Positions 56,047-64,000 of a DNA stretch of 64,000 nt are shown in pieces. Under the pieces are notes generated by a model. It was given only the letters and a program-made list of their open reading frames with translations, was not told the origin of the DNA and searched no databases. The stretch's first letter is position 1; each line of letters opens with the position of its first letter. Made by a program: the position numbers and the translations under genes. Source of the stretch: Methylobacterium mesophilicum SR1.6/6 (lineage in GTDB: Bacteria > Pseudomonadota > Alphaproteobacteria > Rhizobiales > Beijerinckiaceae); assembly GCF_000364445.2 (NCBI RefSeq), contig NZ_CP043538.1, positions 2,487,612 through 2,551,611 on the forward strand, in the 5' to 3' direction.

Positions 56047-56829
56047 TCAGTCCCGCGCCGCCGCGCGGGCCCCGGCGACCAGGGGCGCGAGGATCGCGTC
56101 CGCGGCCCGGACGATGGCCGGACCGGCCTGTCCGGGCGTCCCGGCCTGGAACGGCGGCTCCGGGGCGTACTCGGCGACGAGCTGGGCGGTCCGCGCGTAG
56201 TCGGGACCGCGCAGGCGGGCGCAGAGCGCGAGCCCCAGGTCGAGCCCGGCCGAGATCCCGGCCGCCGTCGCCCGATTGCGATCGAAGACGACGCGCTCGG
56301 CCACCGGCTCGGCGCCCAGGAGCGGCAGGACTGTGTCGCGCACGCACCAGTGCGACGTGGCGCGGTAGCCCCGCAGCAGGCCGGCGGCGCCGAGGATCAG
56401 GGATCCGGTGCAGACGCTCGTCACCCAGGCCGCGCGCGCGGCGCGCGCGCGCAGGAAGTCGAGGAGCGTCGCGTTTCGCATCTGGGCCGGGGTCCCGTCG
56501 CCGCCGGGCACGAACAGCACATCGAGATCCGCCGGGCAGCGCGCGAAGGTGTCGGTCGCCACCAGGGTGAGGCCGGTATCGCTCGCCACCGGGCCCGCCA
56601 CCTCGGCGACGAGGTGCAGGCTGCCCGGGGCGAGGCCAGCCAGCAAAGCCTGCGGCCCGGCGAGATCCAGGGCGGTCATGCCGGGGAAAAGCAGCATGGC
56701 GATTCGGACAGGCCGGTCCGACGGGATCGGGTCCGGACTCCCGGCCGCCTCCGCGCCGGCCGGCCAGACGGCCGCCGCGGCGAGGGCCGCGTTCAGCAGA
56801 GCGCGCCGGCTCGGATCCGGATCGGTCAC
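56047..56829 (-). CDS. DJ-1/PfpI (GATase1-like) family protein with signal sequence
   Basis: A 260-residue DJ-1/PfpI protein. The start is GTG 56829, overlapping the tenA stop (GTGA). The N-terminus DPSRRALLNAALAAAAVW looks like a Tat or Sec signal. The catalytic-type Cys is in TSVCTGSLILGAAGLL, with a His in the region ATSHWCVRD. No AraC DNA-binding domain is present, unlike GlxA regulators. It may be an exported amidase or isocyanide-hydratase-like enzyme; the function is uncertain. Confidence 0.82.
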   Translation of the reverse strand: MTDPDPSRRALLNAALAAAAVWPAGAEAAGSPDPIPSDRPVRIAMLLFPGMTALDLAGPQALLAGLAPGSLHLVAEVAGPVASDTGLTLVATDTFARCPADLDVLFVPGGDGTPAQMRNATLLDFLRARAARAAWVTSVCTGSLILGAAGLLRGYRATSHWCVRDTVLPLLGAEPVAERVVFDRNRATAAGISAGLDLGLALCARLRGPDYARTAQLVAEYAPEPPFQAGTPGQAGPAIVRAADAILAPLVAGARAAARD

Positions 56830-57524
56830 AAGGGCCAGGCCGCGTCGCGATAGGCGCTGTCCCAGAACATCCACTCGAGCCGGGTCGCCTGCGCGAAAGC
56901 CCGCTGCATCCGCTCCCGCGTCGCGGCGGAGACGTTCAGGGCCGCCCGGTCGGTGACGGCGATCATGGCCGCCACCGCCGCGGCAAAATCCGCGCCCGCG
57001 TAGGTGTCGATCCAGGCCCGGTACGGGTTGCCCTGGCCCGCGCGGGCGAAGATGTCGTCGCCCACCGCCTTGTAGATCCAGAAGCAGGGCAGCAGGGCCG
57101 CGCAGACGACCTCGAAGGGCTCGGCGTAGGCGGTGGCCATCAGAAAGCTGACGTAGTGGTCGCAGGCCGGCGTCAGCGGCGTGGCCGCGAAGGTGTCCGG
57201 GCCGATGCCGTAGTCTCGGAAGAAGCCGCCGTGGAGGGCCCGCTCGACGACGATCGCCTCCTCGGCCGCGCGCGCGAACTGGACGATCGTGTCCGGCTCC
57301 GGCGCCTTCGCGGCGGCGAGGCTGAGGGCACGTCCGAAGCCGATCAGGTAATGGGCGTCCTGGACGATGTAGTGCCGGAACCGGTCCTGGGGCAGCGTGC
57401 CGGCGGCCAGTTCCGCGTTGAACGGCATCGACCGGATGGTCTCGCAGGCGGTGGCGTTCCGCGTCCACGCCTCCCGGGAGAAGGATCCGGGGCCGCCATC
57501 GCCCGTCATGCCATCGCCCTTCAT
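56826..57524 (-). CDS. tenA: TenA-family aminopyrimidine aminohydrolase
   Basis: A 232-residue TenA protein that salvages the pyrimidine part of thiamine. Catalytic Cys147 is in LLPCFWIYKAVG and the conserved Glu217 in RLEWMFWDSAY; the substrate pocket includes HYIVQDAHYL. The start is the first ATG or the one at 57509, which has a better AAGGGCG ribosome site. It overlaps the DJ-1-like gene by four bases and lies 16 bases after the response-regulator stop. No TPP riboswitch precedes it. Confidence 0.93.
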   Translation of the reverse strand: MKGDGMTGDGGPGSFSREAWTRNATACETIRSMPFNAELAAGTLPQDRFRHYIVQDAHYLIGFGRALSLAAAKAPEPDTIVQFARAAEEAIVVERALHGGFFRDYGIGPDTFAATPLTPACDHYVSFLMATAYAEPFEVVCAALLPCFWIYKAVGDDIFARAGQGNPYRAWIDTYAGADFAAAVAAMIAVTDRAALNVSAATRERMQRAFAQATRLEWMFWDSAYRDAAWPL

Positions 57525-57540
57525 CGCGAAGCCGCCACGC

Positions 57541-58215
57541 CTAGCCCTGCCGCTGCGCGTGGGTCACGGCGACGTGGATCAGCTCGGCGAGGGTGCGCAC
57601 CCCGAGCTTCTGCCGCATCTGCGAGCAGGCGTTGGTGACGGTCTTGTAGCTCACCGACAGGTCGGACGCGATGGCGCCGTAGGAGCGGCCCTGGGCGAGC
57701 CGCGCCAGGATCTGCTGCTCCCGCGGGGTGAGCTGCGATTCCGGCGTGCGGCGGGCGTCGGCGCGCAGCATCGCCACCTCGGTGGCCAGCCGCCGGTCGA
57801 GGTAGACCTCGCCGATCCGCACCTTCCCGAAGGCCTCGAACAGTTCCGCCGAGGCGTGGTCCTTCAGGACGTAGCCGAGCGCCCCGGCCTCGAGGGCGCG
57901 GGCGACAATGACGGGATCGTTGTGCATGCTGAAGACCAGGATGCGCGTGTCGGGGGCGACCGCGCGGATCCGGCGGATCAGGCCGAGCCCCGCCATGCCG
58001 CTGCCCTGGAAGGTCAGGTCGCAGATCACCACCGGCGGCCGGAGCCGGTGGAAGATCCGGTAGCCGCCGACCACCGTGGTGGCCTCCGCGATGGTCTCGA
58101 CGCCGGCATCCTCCAGCACGCGTCGACAGCCCTGGAGGACGATCGGGTGATCGTCGATGACGAGGACCGGCAGGCGCGTGGCGGCGATGTCGATCTGTGA
58201 GGCGATGGCGTTCAT
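57541..58215 (-). CDS. NarL/FixJ-type response regulator
   Basis: A 224-residue regulator. The receiver domain has VLVIDDHPIVLQG (acidic pocket) and the phospho-acceptor Asp66 in VVICDLTFQG; the C-terminal LuxR-type HTH is LTPREQQILARLAQGRSYGA then IASDLSVSYKTVTNACSQMR. Its ATG overlaps the kinase stop (ATGA), so it is the partner of that kinase. Tandem tenA and DJ-1-like genes downstream are possible but unproved targets. Confidence 0.94.
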   Translation of the reverse strand: MNAIASQIDIAATRLPVLVIDDHPIVLQGCRRVLEDAGVETIAEATTVVGGYRIFHRLRPPVVICDLTFQGSGMAGLGLIRRIRAVAPDTRILVFSMHNDPVIVARALEAGALGYVLKDHASAELFEAFGKVRIGEVYLDRRLATEVAMLRADARRTPESQLTPREQQILARLAQGRSYGAIASDLSVSYKTVTNACSQMRQKLGVRTLAELIHVAVTHAQRQG

Positions 58216-59624
58216 GCGCTCGGCGCGTTGTTCTCGTCGCCCCGCTCCGGCGGAACGGGGATCGTGATCCGGACGATTGCGCCGGGGCCGGCATTGTCAA
58301 GGGCGAAGGTGCCGTCCAGGGCCTCGACACGCTCACGCATCCCCGACAGACCGAGCCCGGTGCCGTGTTCGGCCGGGATTCCGGTGCCGTTGTCGCGGAT
58401 GGTGACGTCGAGCCGGCCGTCGGACTCGGTCGCCTCGGCCTCCACCCGGGTCGCGGCGCCGTGCCGCACGGCGTTGGTGACGCTTTCCTGGACGCAGCGG
58501 AAGACCGTGAGGTCGACGAGGTCCCCGTATCCCCGGGCCAGACCGTCGAACTCACCGATGAAGGTGAGCCCCGGGTGACGCTGGCCGAAGCCGCGCAGCA
58601 GCAGGTCGAGGCAGGTGGCCAGCGGCGCTTCCCCGAGGCCGTGGGGCCGGAGGCGGTTCAGAAGCTCGCGGTTGACAGTCTGAACCTGGCCGACGATGGC
58701 GCTGATCTCGGCGGCGCGGGCGGTCAGCTTGTCGCGGCTGGGCTCGCCAGGCCCGGAGGCGATCCGGGCGATGGAGGCCGCGTTGGCCTCCAGGGCGAAG
58801 AGGCAGGGGCCGAACTCGTCGTGCAGTTCCAGAGCCGTCCGGCGGCGCTCGTCGTCCTGCGCGGTGAGCAATTGCCGGTTGAGACGGCCGTTGGCGGCAC
58901 GGACCTCGCCCAGGGCCTCGGCCACCTTGTTGAAGCGCGCGGCGATCACCGCCAGCTCCTGGGCGCCGGGCGGTTCGAGGCGGACCGTGTAATCGTGGTG
59001 CTCGAGCTGCGTCAGGCCGCCGCCCAGCCGTCGCAGCGGCGCCAGGATGCGGCCCAGAGCGACGTAGAGCGCGATCAGCATGGCGACGTTGATCGCCCCG
59101 GTCGTGAGCGACAGCGCCCGCGCGTAGCCCCAGATCTCGTCGATCTCGTCGAGGGGCTGCGTGGTGATCTGCGCGGTGCCGAGACGCTGGCCGTTCACCG
59201 CGATCGGCAGGGTGTGGCGCTCGATCGGCGGCATGATCAGGTCAGCGAACCAGCGCGGCGCCTCCCGTTCGGACCGGTGCGGGGGCGCCGGGTCGCCGAC
59301 CCGGTCGCCGTCCGCGTCGAGCACGGCGACGCGGACGTGGCGCAGCACCTTGAACCGCAGGTCCAGGGTCTGGAGGAGCGTGTCGGGCGAGGCCGTGTCG
59401 GACAACCGGATCGTGTCGGCGACCAGCGACTCGACGGTGGCCAGGGAGGCGCGGGTCTCGACCCGAACCGCCGAGCGCGCGTTCAGCACGATCACGCCGC
59501 AGGAGATCAGGGCCGCGAGCGCGTCGATGAACAGCACCACGGCGACCAAGCGGGCCCGCGTCGACCACGACGCCCACGGCCACCGGCCCGCGCGGCTTCC
59601 GGGCGGCGCGAGGGTCTGGGACAT
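58212..59624 (-). CDS. HisKA_3-type sensor histidine kinase
   Basis: A 470-residue membrane kinase of the NarX/UhpB class. Helix 1 (RLVAVVLFIDALAALISCG), a periplasmic sensor region of about 130 residues, and helix 2 (TTGAINVAMLIALYVAL) are followed by HAMP. The phospho-acceptor His is in DERRRTALELHDEFG and the ATPase domain has VTNAVRH and IRDNGTGIP with GLGLSGMRERV. ATG 59624 fits the first membrane helix; the open frame reaches 59828. It is coupled to the response regulator by a four-base overlap. Confidence 0.93.
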   Translation of the reverse strand: MSQTLAPPGSRAGRWPWASWSTRARLVAVVLFIDALAALISCGVIVLNARSAVRVETRASLATVESLVADTIRLSDTASPDTLLQTLDLRFKVLRHVRVAVLDADGDRVGDPAPPHRSEREAPRWFADLIMPPIERHTLPIAVNGQRLGTAQITTQPLDEIDEIWGYARALSLTTGAINVAMLIALYVALGRILAPLRRLGGGLTQLEHHDYTVRLEPPGAQELAVIAARFNKVAEALGEVRAANGRLNRQLLTAQDDERRRTALELHDEFGPCLFALEANAASIARIASGPGEPSRDKLTARAAEISAIVGQVQTVNRELLNRLRPHGLGEAPLATCLDLLLRGFGQRHPGLTFIGEFDGLARGYGDLVDLTVFRCVQESVTNAVRHGAATRVEAEATESDGRLDVTIRDNGTGIPAEHGTGLGLSGMRERVEALDGTFALDNAGPGAIVRITIPVPPERGDENNAPSA

Positions 59625-59936
59625 CGGGAGAAGGGTCGGGCGGGTATCCACCCCGAGACGCTTAACGGGCGCCGCGCCGATGTCCATGCCAGCCGACCCA
59701 GTCGGACAGCCGGTACACCGGTCGAGACGATGACGGATTCTTAAGCGGAGCCGCGTTATCCTGTGGATAGCCGGCCCAGGACTGGCCGCGCCCGCAATTC
59801 GAACCGACATCTTTGCGCCGTATTGCACCTCCTCTATCGCGACCTTGTCGAACGGCCTTCGGAAACGCGAAGGGAAGCGGCCGGGGACGGGGAGCCCGGT
59901 CGCGCGCGTCGTGAATCGTGTCAGAGACCCCGGATC
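59625..59936. other. gene-free divergent region
   Basis: The 312 bases between the kinase and the Pro/Ala-rich protein should hold both promoters. I see no repeat, CtrA box or EcfG site in it. Confidence 0.45.
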
Positions 59937-60785
59937 ATGATCGATCTCGCCCTGGATGCCTCCGAAACCCGAGCGACTCGGCGGCCGGACGGCCGGCTTG
60001 GGCGGTCGGCGAAGCTCCGCATCGTCCTGTTCGGATTGGCCGGCGCCGGCGCGCTCGGCGGCTTCGGTGTGGCCGCCTCGAGCCTGATGGCAGGCCTCGC
60101 CGCCCCGGCCCCCGTGAAATTCGTCGCGTCCGGGCGGGCCACCGACTGGCCCGATCTGAAGGACGGTCTCCCCGCCCTGGCCGGATCGGGCAAGCCGCCG
60201 TCGACGCAGGTGGAGAAGCCGGCCGAACCTGCGGGCTCGGACATGCGGATGGCCGGCCTGCCCGACACGTACGCGCCATCCGCCGCCGGTACATCCGTCG
60301 CATCCGCGGACGCTGCCCCGATCCCGGCGCGCGCGCCGGCACAGGCCGCGGCAGCCCCGGTTCCGCCGGCCCGCCGTATCCCAGTCCCGACGCCGGTCGC
60401 GCCCCTGGCCGCGGGCCGGCAGGTCGTTCCGCTACCTCCTGCCCGCATGGCGGCGCTGCAATCTCCCCGCGCCTCCGAGACCGTGCGGGCGCGCGACGTG
60501 CACGAGCCGGCGGCCGCGCCCAAGCCGGTGGCGCCGCCCGCGACACCCGCGGCAATCTCCGAGAAGACCGAGAAGCCGGCGCGCAAGGTGGCGGCGTCCC
60601 ACAAGCCCCCGGCCGTCGCCAAGCCCGCCGAGAAGGCCAAGGCCGCGCCGACTGCGGTGGCTCAGGCCGAGCCCGCGGAGGAGACCGAGGTGCTCGGGAT
60701 CAAGCTGCCATCCCTGGCACCGGCCGGACGCAAGTTGAAGGAGAGCGTCGACGCCCTCGGCGAGGCCGTGAAGAACGTGTTCTGA
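59937..60785 (+). CDS. membrane-anchored Pro/Ala-rich protein
   Basis: A 282-residue protein. ATG 59937 is chosen because the sequence before it (open from 59763) has no protein-like character. One membrane segment (IVLFGLAGAGALGGFGVAAS, about residues 31-50) is followed by a long disordered Pro/Ala/Lys region and a conserved-looking C-terminal helix (GRKLKESVDALGEAVKNVF). It has TonB-like composition but no TonB domain. It probably spans the periplasm. Function is unknown. Confidence 0.72.
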   Translation: MIDLALDASETRATRRPDGRLGRSAKLRIVLFGLAGAGALGGFGVAASSLMAGLAAPAPVKFVASGRATDWPDLKDGLPALAGSGKPPSTQVEKPAEPAGSDMRMAGLPDTYAPSAAGTSVASADAAPIPARAPAQAAAAPVPPARRIPVPTPVAPLAAGRQVVPLPPARMAALQSPRASETVRARDVHEPAAAPKPVAPPATPAAISEKTEKPARKVAASHKPPAVAKPAEKAKAAPTAVAQAEPAEETEVLGIKLPSLAPAGRKLKESVDALGEAVKNVF

Positions 60786-60847
60786 GCACGGCGCGCCGGG
60801 TAGTCGTCGCCCGACGGGGCCGGCCTGCTCATCCGCGAAGGAGGAAC

Positions 60848-60872
60848 GCGGATCGCAAAGATCGCGATCCGC
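60848..60872. terminator. convergent hairpin between the Pro/Ala-rich gene and the helicase
   Basis: GCGGATCGC and GCGATCCGC form a perfect 9-base stem with a 7-base loop, between two converging genes, 63 bases after one stop and 14 before the other. Confidence 0.55.
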
Positions 60873-60885
60873 AGGGTCCCGTCCG

Positions 60886-62640
60886 TCAACCCCGGCCCGA
60901 ATGGCGACCGGGCTTGTGGTCGGCCTTCGGACCCGACCGCTCGACCTTGCGCTGATGCTTGCCGGCGCGCGAGCTCGCGAAGCCCTTCGGGCCGCTCGGC
61001 CGGCCCTTCCGCTCGGCCGGGGCCGCGTCTCCCGCGAGCGCCTCGACCTGGATCTCCGGCGAGCCGTTGCGGGCGAAAGCTTCGGCGAAGCGCGCCGCCG
61101 CGTTGCCCCGGACCTCGAACTTGGTCTCGCGGTCGAAGATGCGGATCGCGCCGATCTCCTGGCGGTCGACACCGCCGCGGCGCGTCAGCATCGGCAGCAG
61201 CCGCCGCGGGTCGGCATTGTCGCGGCGGCCGAGGTTGAGCCTGAACCACACGGCCGGACCCATGGCGGCGATCCGCTCCGGATCCATCGGATCGTAGGGC
61301 GGGCGTTCCCCGCGTGGGGCGCGGCCCTCGCCCGGATCGCTGACCTCCTCGGGGGCCGGCAGACGGGTTCGATAGACGCGGGCCAGCAAGGCGGCCAGTT
61401 CCTCCGGGCTCTTGCCGGCGAGCAGCGTCTCCGCCAGCGCAACGTCCTCCTCGGCCGGCGGCTCCGAGAAGAGCGGATCGGAGAGCATGCGCTCGCCGTC
61501 CAGCCGGCGGATCTCGTCGGCCGAGGGCGGTCCCGACCATTCGGGGCTGACCTTGGCGATGGCGAACATCTGCTCGGCGCGACGGCGCCGGGAGTTGGGG
61601 ATCAGCAGCACCGACGTGCCCTTGCGCCCGGCCCGGCCGGTGCGGCCGGAGCGGTGCTGCAGCACCTCGGCGTCGTGGGGCAGGTCGGCGTGGATCACGA
61701 GGCTCAGGGACGGCAGATCGATGCCGCGGGCGGCCACGTCGGTGGCGACGCAGACCCGGGCGCGGCCGTCGCGCAGGGCCTGGAGCGCGGCGTTGCGCTC
61801 GCCCTGACCCAGCTCGCCGGACAGCGCCACCACCGAGAAGCCGCGTTCGGTCAGGCTCGCCTGGAGGTGGCGGACCGCGTTGCGGGTGTTGCAGAAGACG
61901 ATGGCGGTCTTGGCGTCGGCCTCGCGCAGGAGGTTGAGCACCACGTGCTCGGTCTCACGCGGCATGATCCGCACCGCCCGGTAGGCGATGTCGGCGTGTC
62001 CCTTGGTCTCGCCCTTGATGGCGAGCCGCAGAGCATCGCGCTGGTAGCGCTCGGCCAGCGCCTCGATGCCCTTGGGCAGGGTCGCGGAGAACAGGTAGGT
62101 GGCCCGGTCCGGCGGAGTCGCCGAGAGGATGAACTCGATGTCCTCGCGGAAGCCGAGGTCGAGCATCTCGTCGGCCTCGTCGAGGACCACGGCCCGGAGA
62201 GCCCTGGGATCGAGGTTGCGGCGCTCGAGATGGTCGCGCAGGCGGCCCGGCGTCCCGACGACGATATGGGTGCCCTCGGCCAGCATCCGGCTCTCCCGGC
62301 GCGGATCCATGCCACCGACGCAGGCCGCGACACGGCCGCCGGCGGGGCTGTAGAGCCAGGACAGCTCGCGCTGCACCTGCAGAGCGAGTTCCCGGGTCGG
62401 GGCGATCACCAGCGCGACCGGCGCCGCCGGGGGCGGCAGCATCTCGGCCTCGCCGATCAGGAGGCTCGCCATGGCAAGGCCGTAGGCCACGGTCTTGCCG
62501 GAGCCGGTCTGCGCGGAGACGAGCAGGTCGCGGGAGCCGGCGGCCGCCTCCAGCACCGCGGCCTGGACCGGGGTGGGATCGGCGTAGCCGCGGTCGGCTA
62601 GGGCCCGCGCGAGGGGGGCGGGCAGGGTCGGGAAAGGCAA
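60886..62640 (-). CDS. DEAD-box RNA helicase, DbpA type
   Basis: A 584-residue DEAD-box helicase. Motif I SAQTGSGKT at residues 42-50, PTRELA, motif II LDEADEMLD, SAT, and motif VI HRSGRTGRAG. The C-terminal part carries a DbpA-type RNA-binding domain (RLNLGRRDNADPRRLLPMLT then GAIRIFDRETKFEV) and a basic tail (KHQRKVERSGPKADHKPG) that could bind rRNA. It likely acts in ribosome assembly. The first ATG fits the Q-motif (ADPTPVQ). Confidence 0.94.
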   Translation of the reverse strand: MPFPTLPAPLARALADRGYADPTPVQAAVLEAAAGSRDLLVSAQTGSGKTVAYGLAMASLLIGEAEMLPPPAAPVALVIAPTRELALQVQRELSWLYSPAGGRVAACVGGMDPRRESRMLAEGTHIVVGTPGRLRDHLERRNLDPRALRAVVLDEADEMLDLGFREDIEFILSATPPDRATYLFSATLPKGIEALAERYQRDALRLAIKGETKGHADIAYRAVRIMPRETEHVVLNLLREADAKTAIVFCNTRNAVRHLQASLTERGFSVVALSGELGQGERNAALQALRDGRARVCVATDVAARGIDLPSLSLVIHADLPHDAEVLQHRSGRTGRAGRKGTSVLLIPNSRRRRAEQMFAIAKVSPEWSGPPSADEIRRLDGERMLSDPLFSEPPAEEDVALAETLLAGKSPEELAALLARVYRTRLPAPEEVSDPGEGRAPRGERPPYDPMDPERIAAMGPAVWFRLNLGRRDNADPRRLLPMLTRRGGVDRQEIGAIRIFDRETKFEVRGNAAARFAEAFARNGSPEIQVEALAGDAAPAERKGRPSGPKGFASSRAGKHQRKVERSGPKADHKPGRHSGRG

Positions 62641-63014
62641 GTTTCGGGAACTCTCAACGGCCGCGCCGCGCCCGGCAGCGCGCCATCGCGCGGCGGAGGA
62701 ATCAGACGCCGGACTTTAATCGGGTCTGTCGATGGTAATGCCTTGCGGGCCGACTGACCACTCCCGCCGCAGCATGGGGCGGTTGCGCGCGTTCGATCCG
62801 GAGCCTGGAGGCTAGCTTGCGGCCGGTGGCGGGTCGGGATCACCGCGTCACCGGTCGTGGGCCGCCGAAGCCGCTCCGCGCGCGGGACGTCCGCACCGGC
62901 CGAGCATCGCCTCATGATTCATGTCCGCACTGGTCACGTCATGAATCCGGACTAAGACGATGTCTACCAGCGCACAATGAGGCGTCGACGGCGCGCCCGG
63001 AGAACACAACCACC
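62641..63014. other. gene-free divergent region
   Basis: The 374 bases between the helicase and the antiporter gene contain an 8-base dyad (62916-62947) near the antiporter start. No gene is seen. Confidence 0.5.
62916..62947. promoter_or_regulatory. inverted repeat upstream of the antiporter gene
   Basis: GATTCATG (62916-62923) and CATGAATC (62940-62947) are perfect complements 16 bases apart, about 68 bases ahead of the antiporter ATG. It is a candidate operator; no matching regulator is known. Confidence 0.4.
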
Positions 63015-64000
63015 ATGATGGCAGCCCTACGGGTGGCGGTCGCCTGGGCGACGGTTCTGGCCTTCGCATGGTTCGGCAAAGGCTGGCTCGCCGACCTGTC
63101 GCAGCCGCTGGTCGCCGGGGGCCTGTTCGCGTGGCTGCTGGCGGTAATCGTCTGGGCGGCCTTCGGCGTCGTGCACGAGGCGGAGGAGCTCGCCCATCGC
63201 CTCGGCGAGCCGCTCGGCACCCTGGTGCTGACGCTCGCCATCGTGATCATCGAGGTGGCGCTGATCTCCGCCGTGATGCTCTCGGCCAAGGACGCGCCGA
63301 CGCTCGGCCGCGACACGATGTTCGCGGTTTTGATGATCGTGCTGAACGGCGTGGTCGGACTCGGGCTCCTGGTGGGCGGCCTGCGGCATCACCAGCAACG
63401 CTACAACCTGCAGGGCGCCTCGGCCTTCCTCTCGGTGATCATCCCCCTCACCACGATCGCGCTGATCATCCCGAACTTCACCAGTTCCACCAGCGACGGG
63501 ACGCTGACCACCCTCCAGGCGGTGACGTTCTCGGTGTTCACGCTGGCACTCTACGGCGTGTTCCTGCTGATCCAGACCGGCCGCCACAGCGAGTTCTTCA
63601 TCGACGCGGAGGCCGTCGAGGCGGCCGAGCCGCCGGCAGGCTCCGGATCCGTCTCCGGCGGCGGCATCGCCAAGCATGTCGGCCTGCTGCTCGCCAACGT
63701 CGTGCCGATCGTGATCCTGGCCAAGAGCCTCGCGGTCATCCTCGACCACGGGATCGCGGCTCTGGGCGCGCCCACGGCGCTCGGCGGCGTGCTGATCGCC
63801 GCCATCGTGTTCACCCCGGAGGGGATCTCGGCGCTGAAGGCGGTGGCCCGCAACGAACTCCAGCGGGCGATCAATCTGTGCCTGGGCGCGGCGACCTCGA
63901 CGGTCGGCCTGACCGTGCCGGCGATCCTCACCATCGGCCTGCTCACCGGGCAGACCGTTGTGCTCGGCCTCAAGCCCACCGAGATGACCCTGCTTGCCGT
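63015..64000 (+). CDS. chaA: ChaA-type cation/proton antiporter (5' part)
   Basis: The first 328 codons of an integral membrane antiporter of the Ca2+:cation (CaCA) superfamily, running off the right edge. ATG 63015 (or 63018) is followed by about nine hydrophobic segments. The first alpha-repeat is HRLGEPLGTLVLTLAIVIIE, with the acidic pair typical of ChaA, and the second is FTPEGISALKAVARNELQRA followed by INLCLGAATSTVGLTVP. It should exchange Ca2+, Na+ or K+ for protons. A short acidic loop (EAVEAAEPPAG) lies mid-protein. Confidence 0.9.
   Translation, partial: MMAALRVAVAWATVLAFAWFGKGWLADLSQPLVAGGLFAWLLAVIVWAAFGVVHEAEELAHRLGEPLGTLVLTLAIVIIEVALISAVMLSAKDAPTLGRDTMFAVLMIVLNGVVGLGLLVGGLRHHQQRYNLQGASAFLSVIIPLTTIALIIPNFTSSTSDGTLTTLQAVTFSVFTLALYGVFLLIQTGRHSEFFIDAEAVEAAEPPAGSGSVSGGGIAKHVGLLLANVVPIVILAKSLAVILDHGIAALGAPTALGGVLIAAIVFTPEGISALKAVARNELQRAINLCLGAATSTVGLTVPAILTIGLLTGQTVVLGLKPTEMTLLA

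Noticed and set aside
60844..60869. GGAAC-N17-CGAT, EcfG-like
   Set aside because: It overlaps a convergent terminator hairpin and the -10 does not match.

Overview
The window is high-GC DNA that reads as the chromosome of an alphaproteobacterium of the Hyphomicrobiales, most like Methylobacterium. This rests on gcrA, CtrA-type TTAA-N7-TTAA boxes, a MucR/Ros regulator, a GGAAC-N17-CGTT (EcfG-type) promoter, the addA-trxA / folC-accD-trpA neighbourhood and families of extragenic palindromes. No rRNA, tRNA, CRISPR array, insertion sequence or phage gene was seen. It is a normal core-plus-accessory chromosomal segment.

Layout. 1-4.1 kb: a frameshifted two-haem c-type cytochrome (cut by the left edge), an SDR oxidoreductase divergent from an ArsR regulator, and an NtaA/DszA-type flavin monooxygenase. 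4.1-6.2 kb: a lipoprotein and three tandem paralogous coiled-coil proteins read leftward from a perfect CtrA box. 6.6-11.3 kb: an NDH-2-like flavoprotein and a sulfonate/nitrate-type ABC importer (binding protein, permease, ATPase with overlapping ends). 11.4-16.4 kb: an RND metal-efflux pump with its adaptor, and a small secreted repeat protein. 16.7-20.2 kb: pxpABC (5-oxoprolinase) and a class II aldolase. 20.2-25.3 kb: MltB-type transglycosylase, SRPBCC protein, pyruvate kinase, a 42-residue protein behind an EcfG-type promoter, and a patatin-like lipoprotein. 25.8-30.5 kb: gcrA, a TAXI binding protein, cysK, a secreted protein and three tiny disordered proteins with overlapping or closely spaced ends.

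30.6-38 kb: typA, a large ABC exporter with eroded ATPase motifs, a cytochrome P450 and an alpha/beta hydrolase. 38.2-41.2 kb: minCDE plus a second minC copy; a CtrA-like box lies ahead of the min operon. 41.4-49.8 kb: addA, trxA, an outer-membrane beta-barrel protein with a strong leader hairpin, folC, accD, trpA. 50-55.9 kb: HAD phosphatase, GH63/MGH1-like glycosidase, zinc-less MucR, lrgAB, TerB-like protein. 56-60.8 kb: DJ-1/PfpI protein, tenA, a NarL-type two-component system, a membrane-anchored Pro/Ala-rich protein. 60.9-64 kb: a DbpA-type RNA helicase and the 5' part of a ChaA-type cation/proton antiporter cut by the right edge.

Cell-cycle control is a recurring theme: gcrA, minCDE with a CtrA-like site, and the coiled-coil cluster with a perfect CtrA site. 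The most promising undescribed items are the CtrA-box coiled-coil/lipoprotein cluster, the 42-residue internally repeated protein with an EcfG-type promoter, the duplicated minC, and the ABC exporter with degenerate nucleotide-binding motifs next to a P450.
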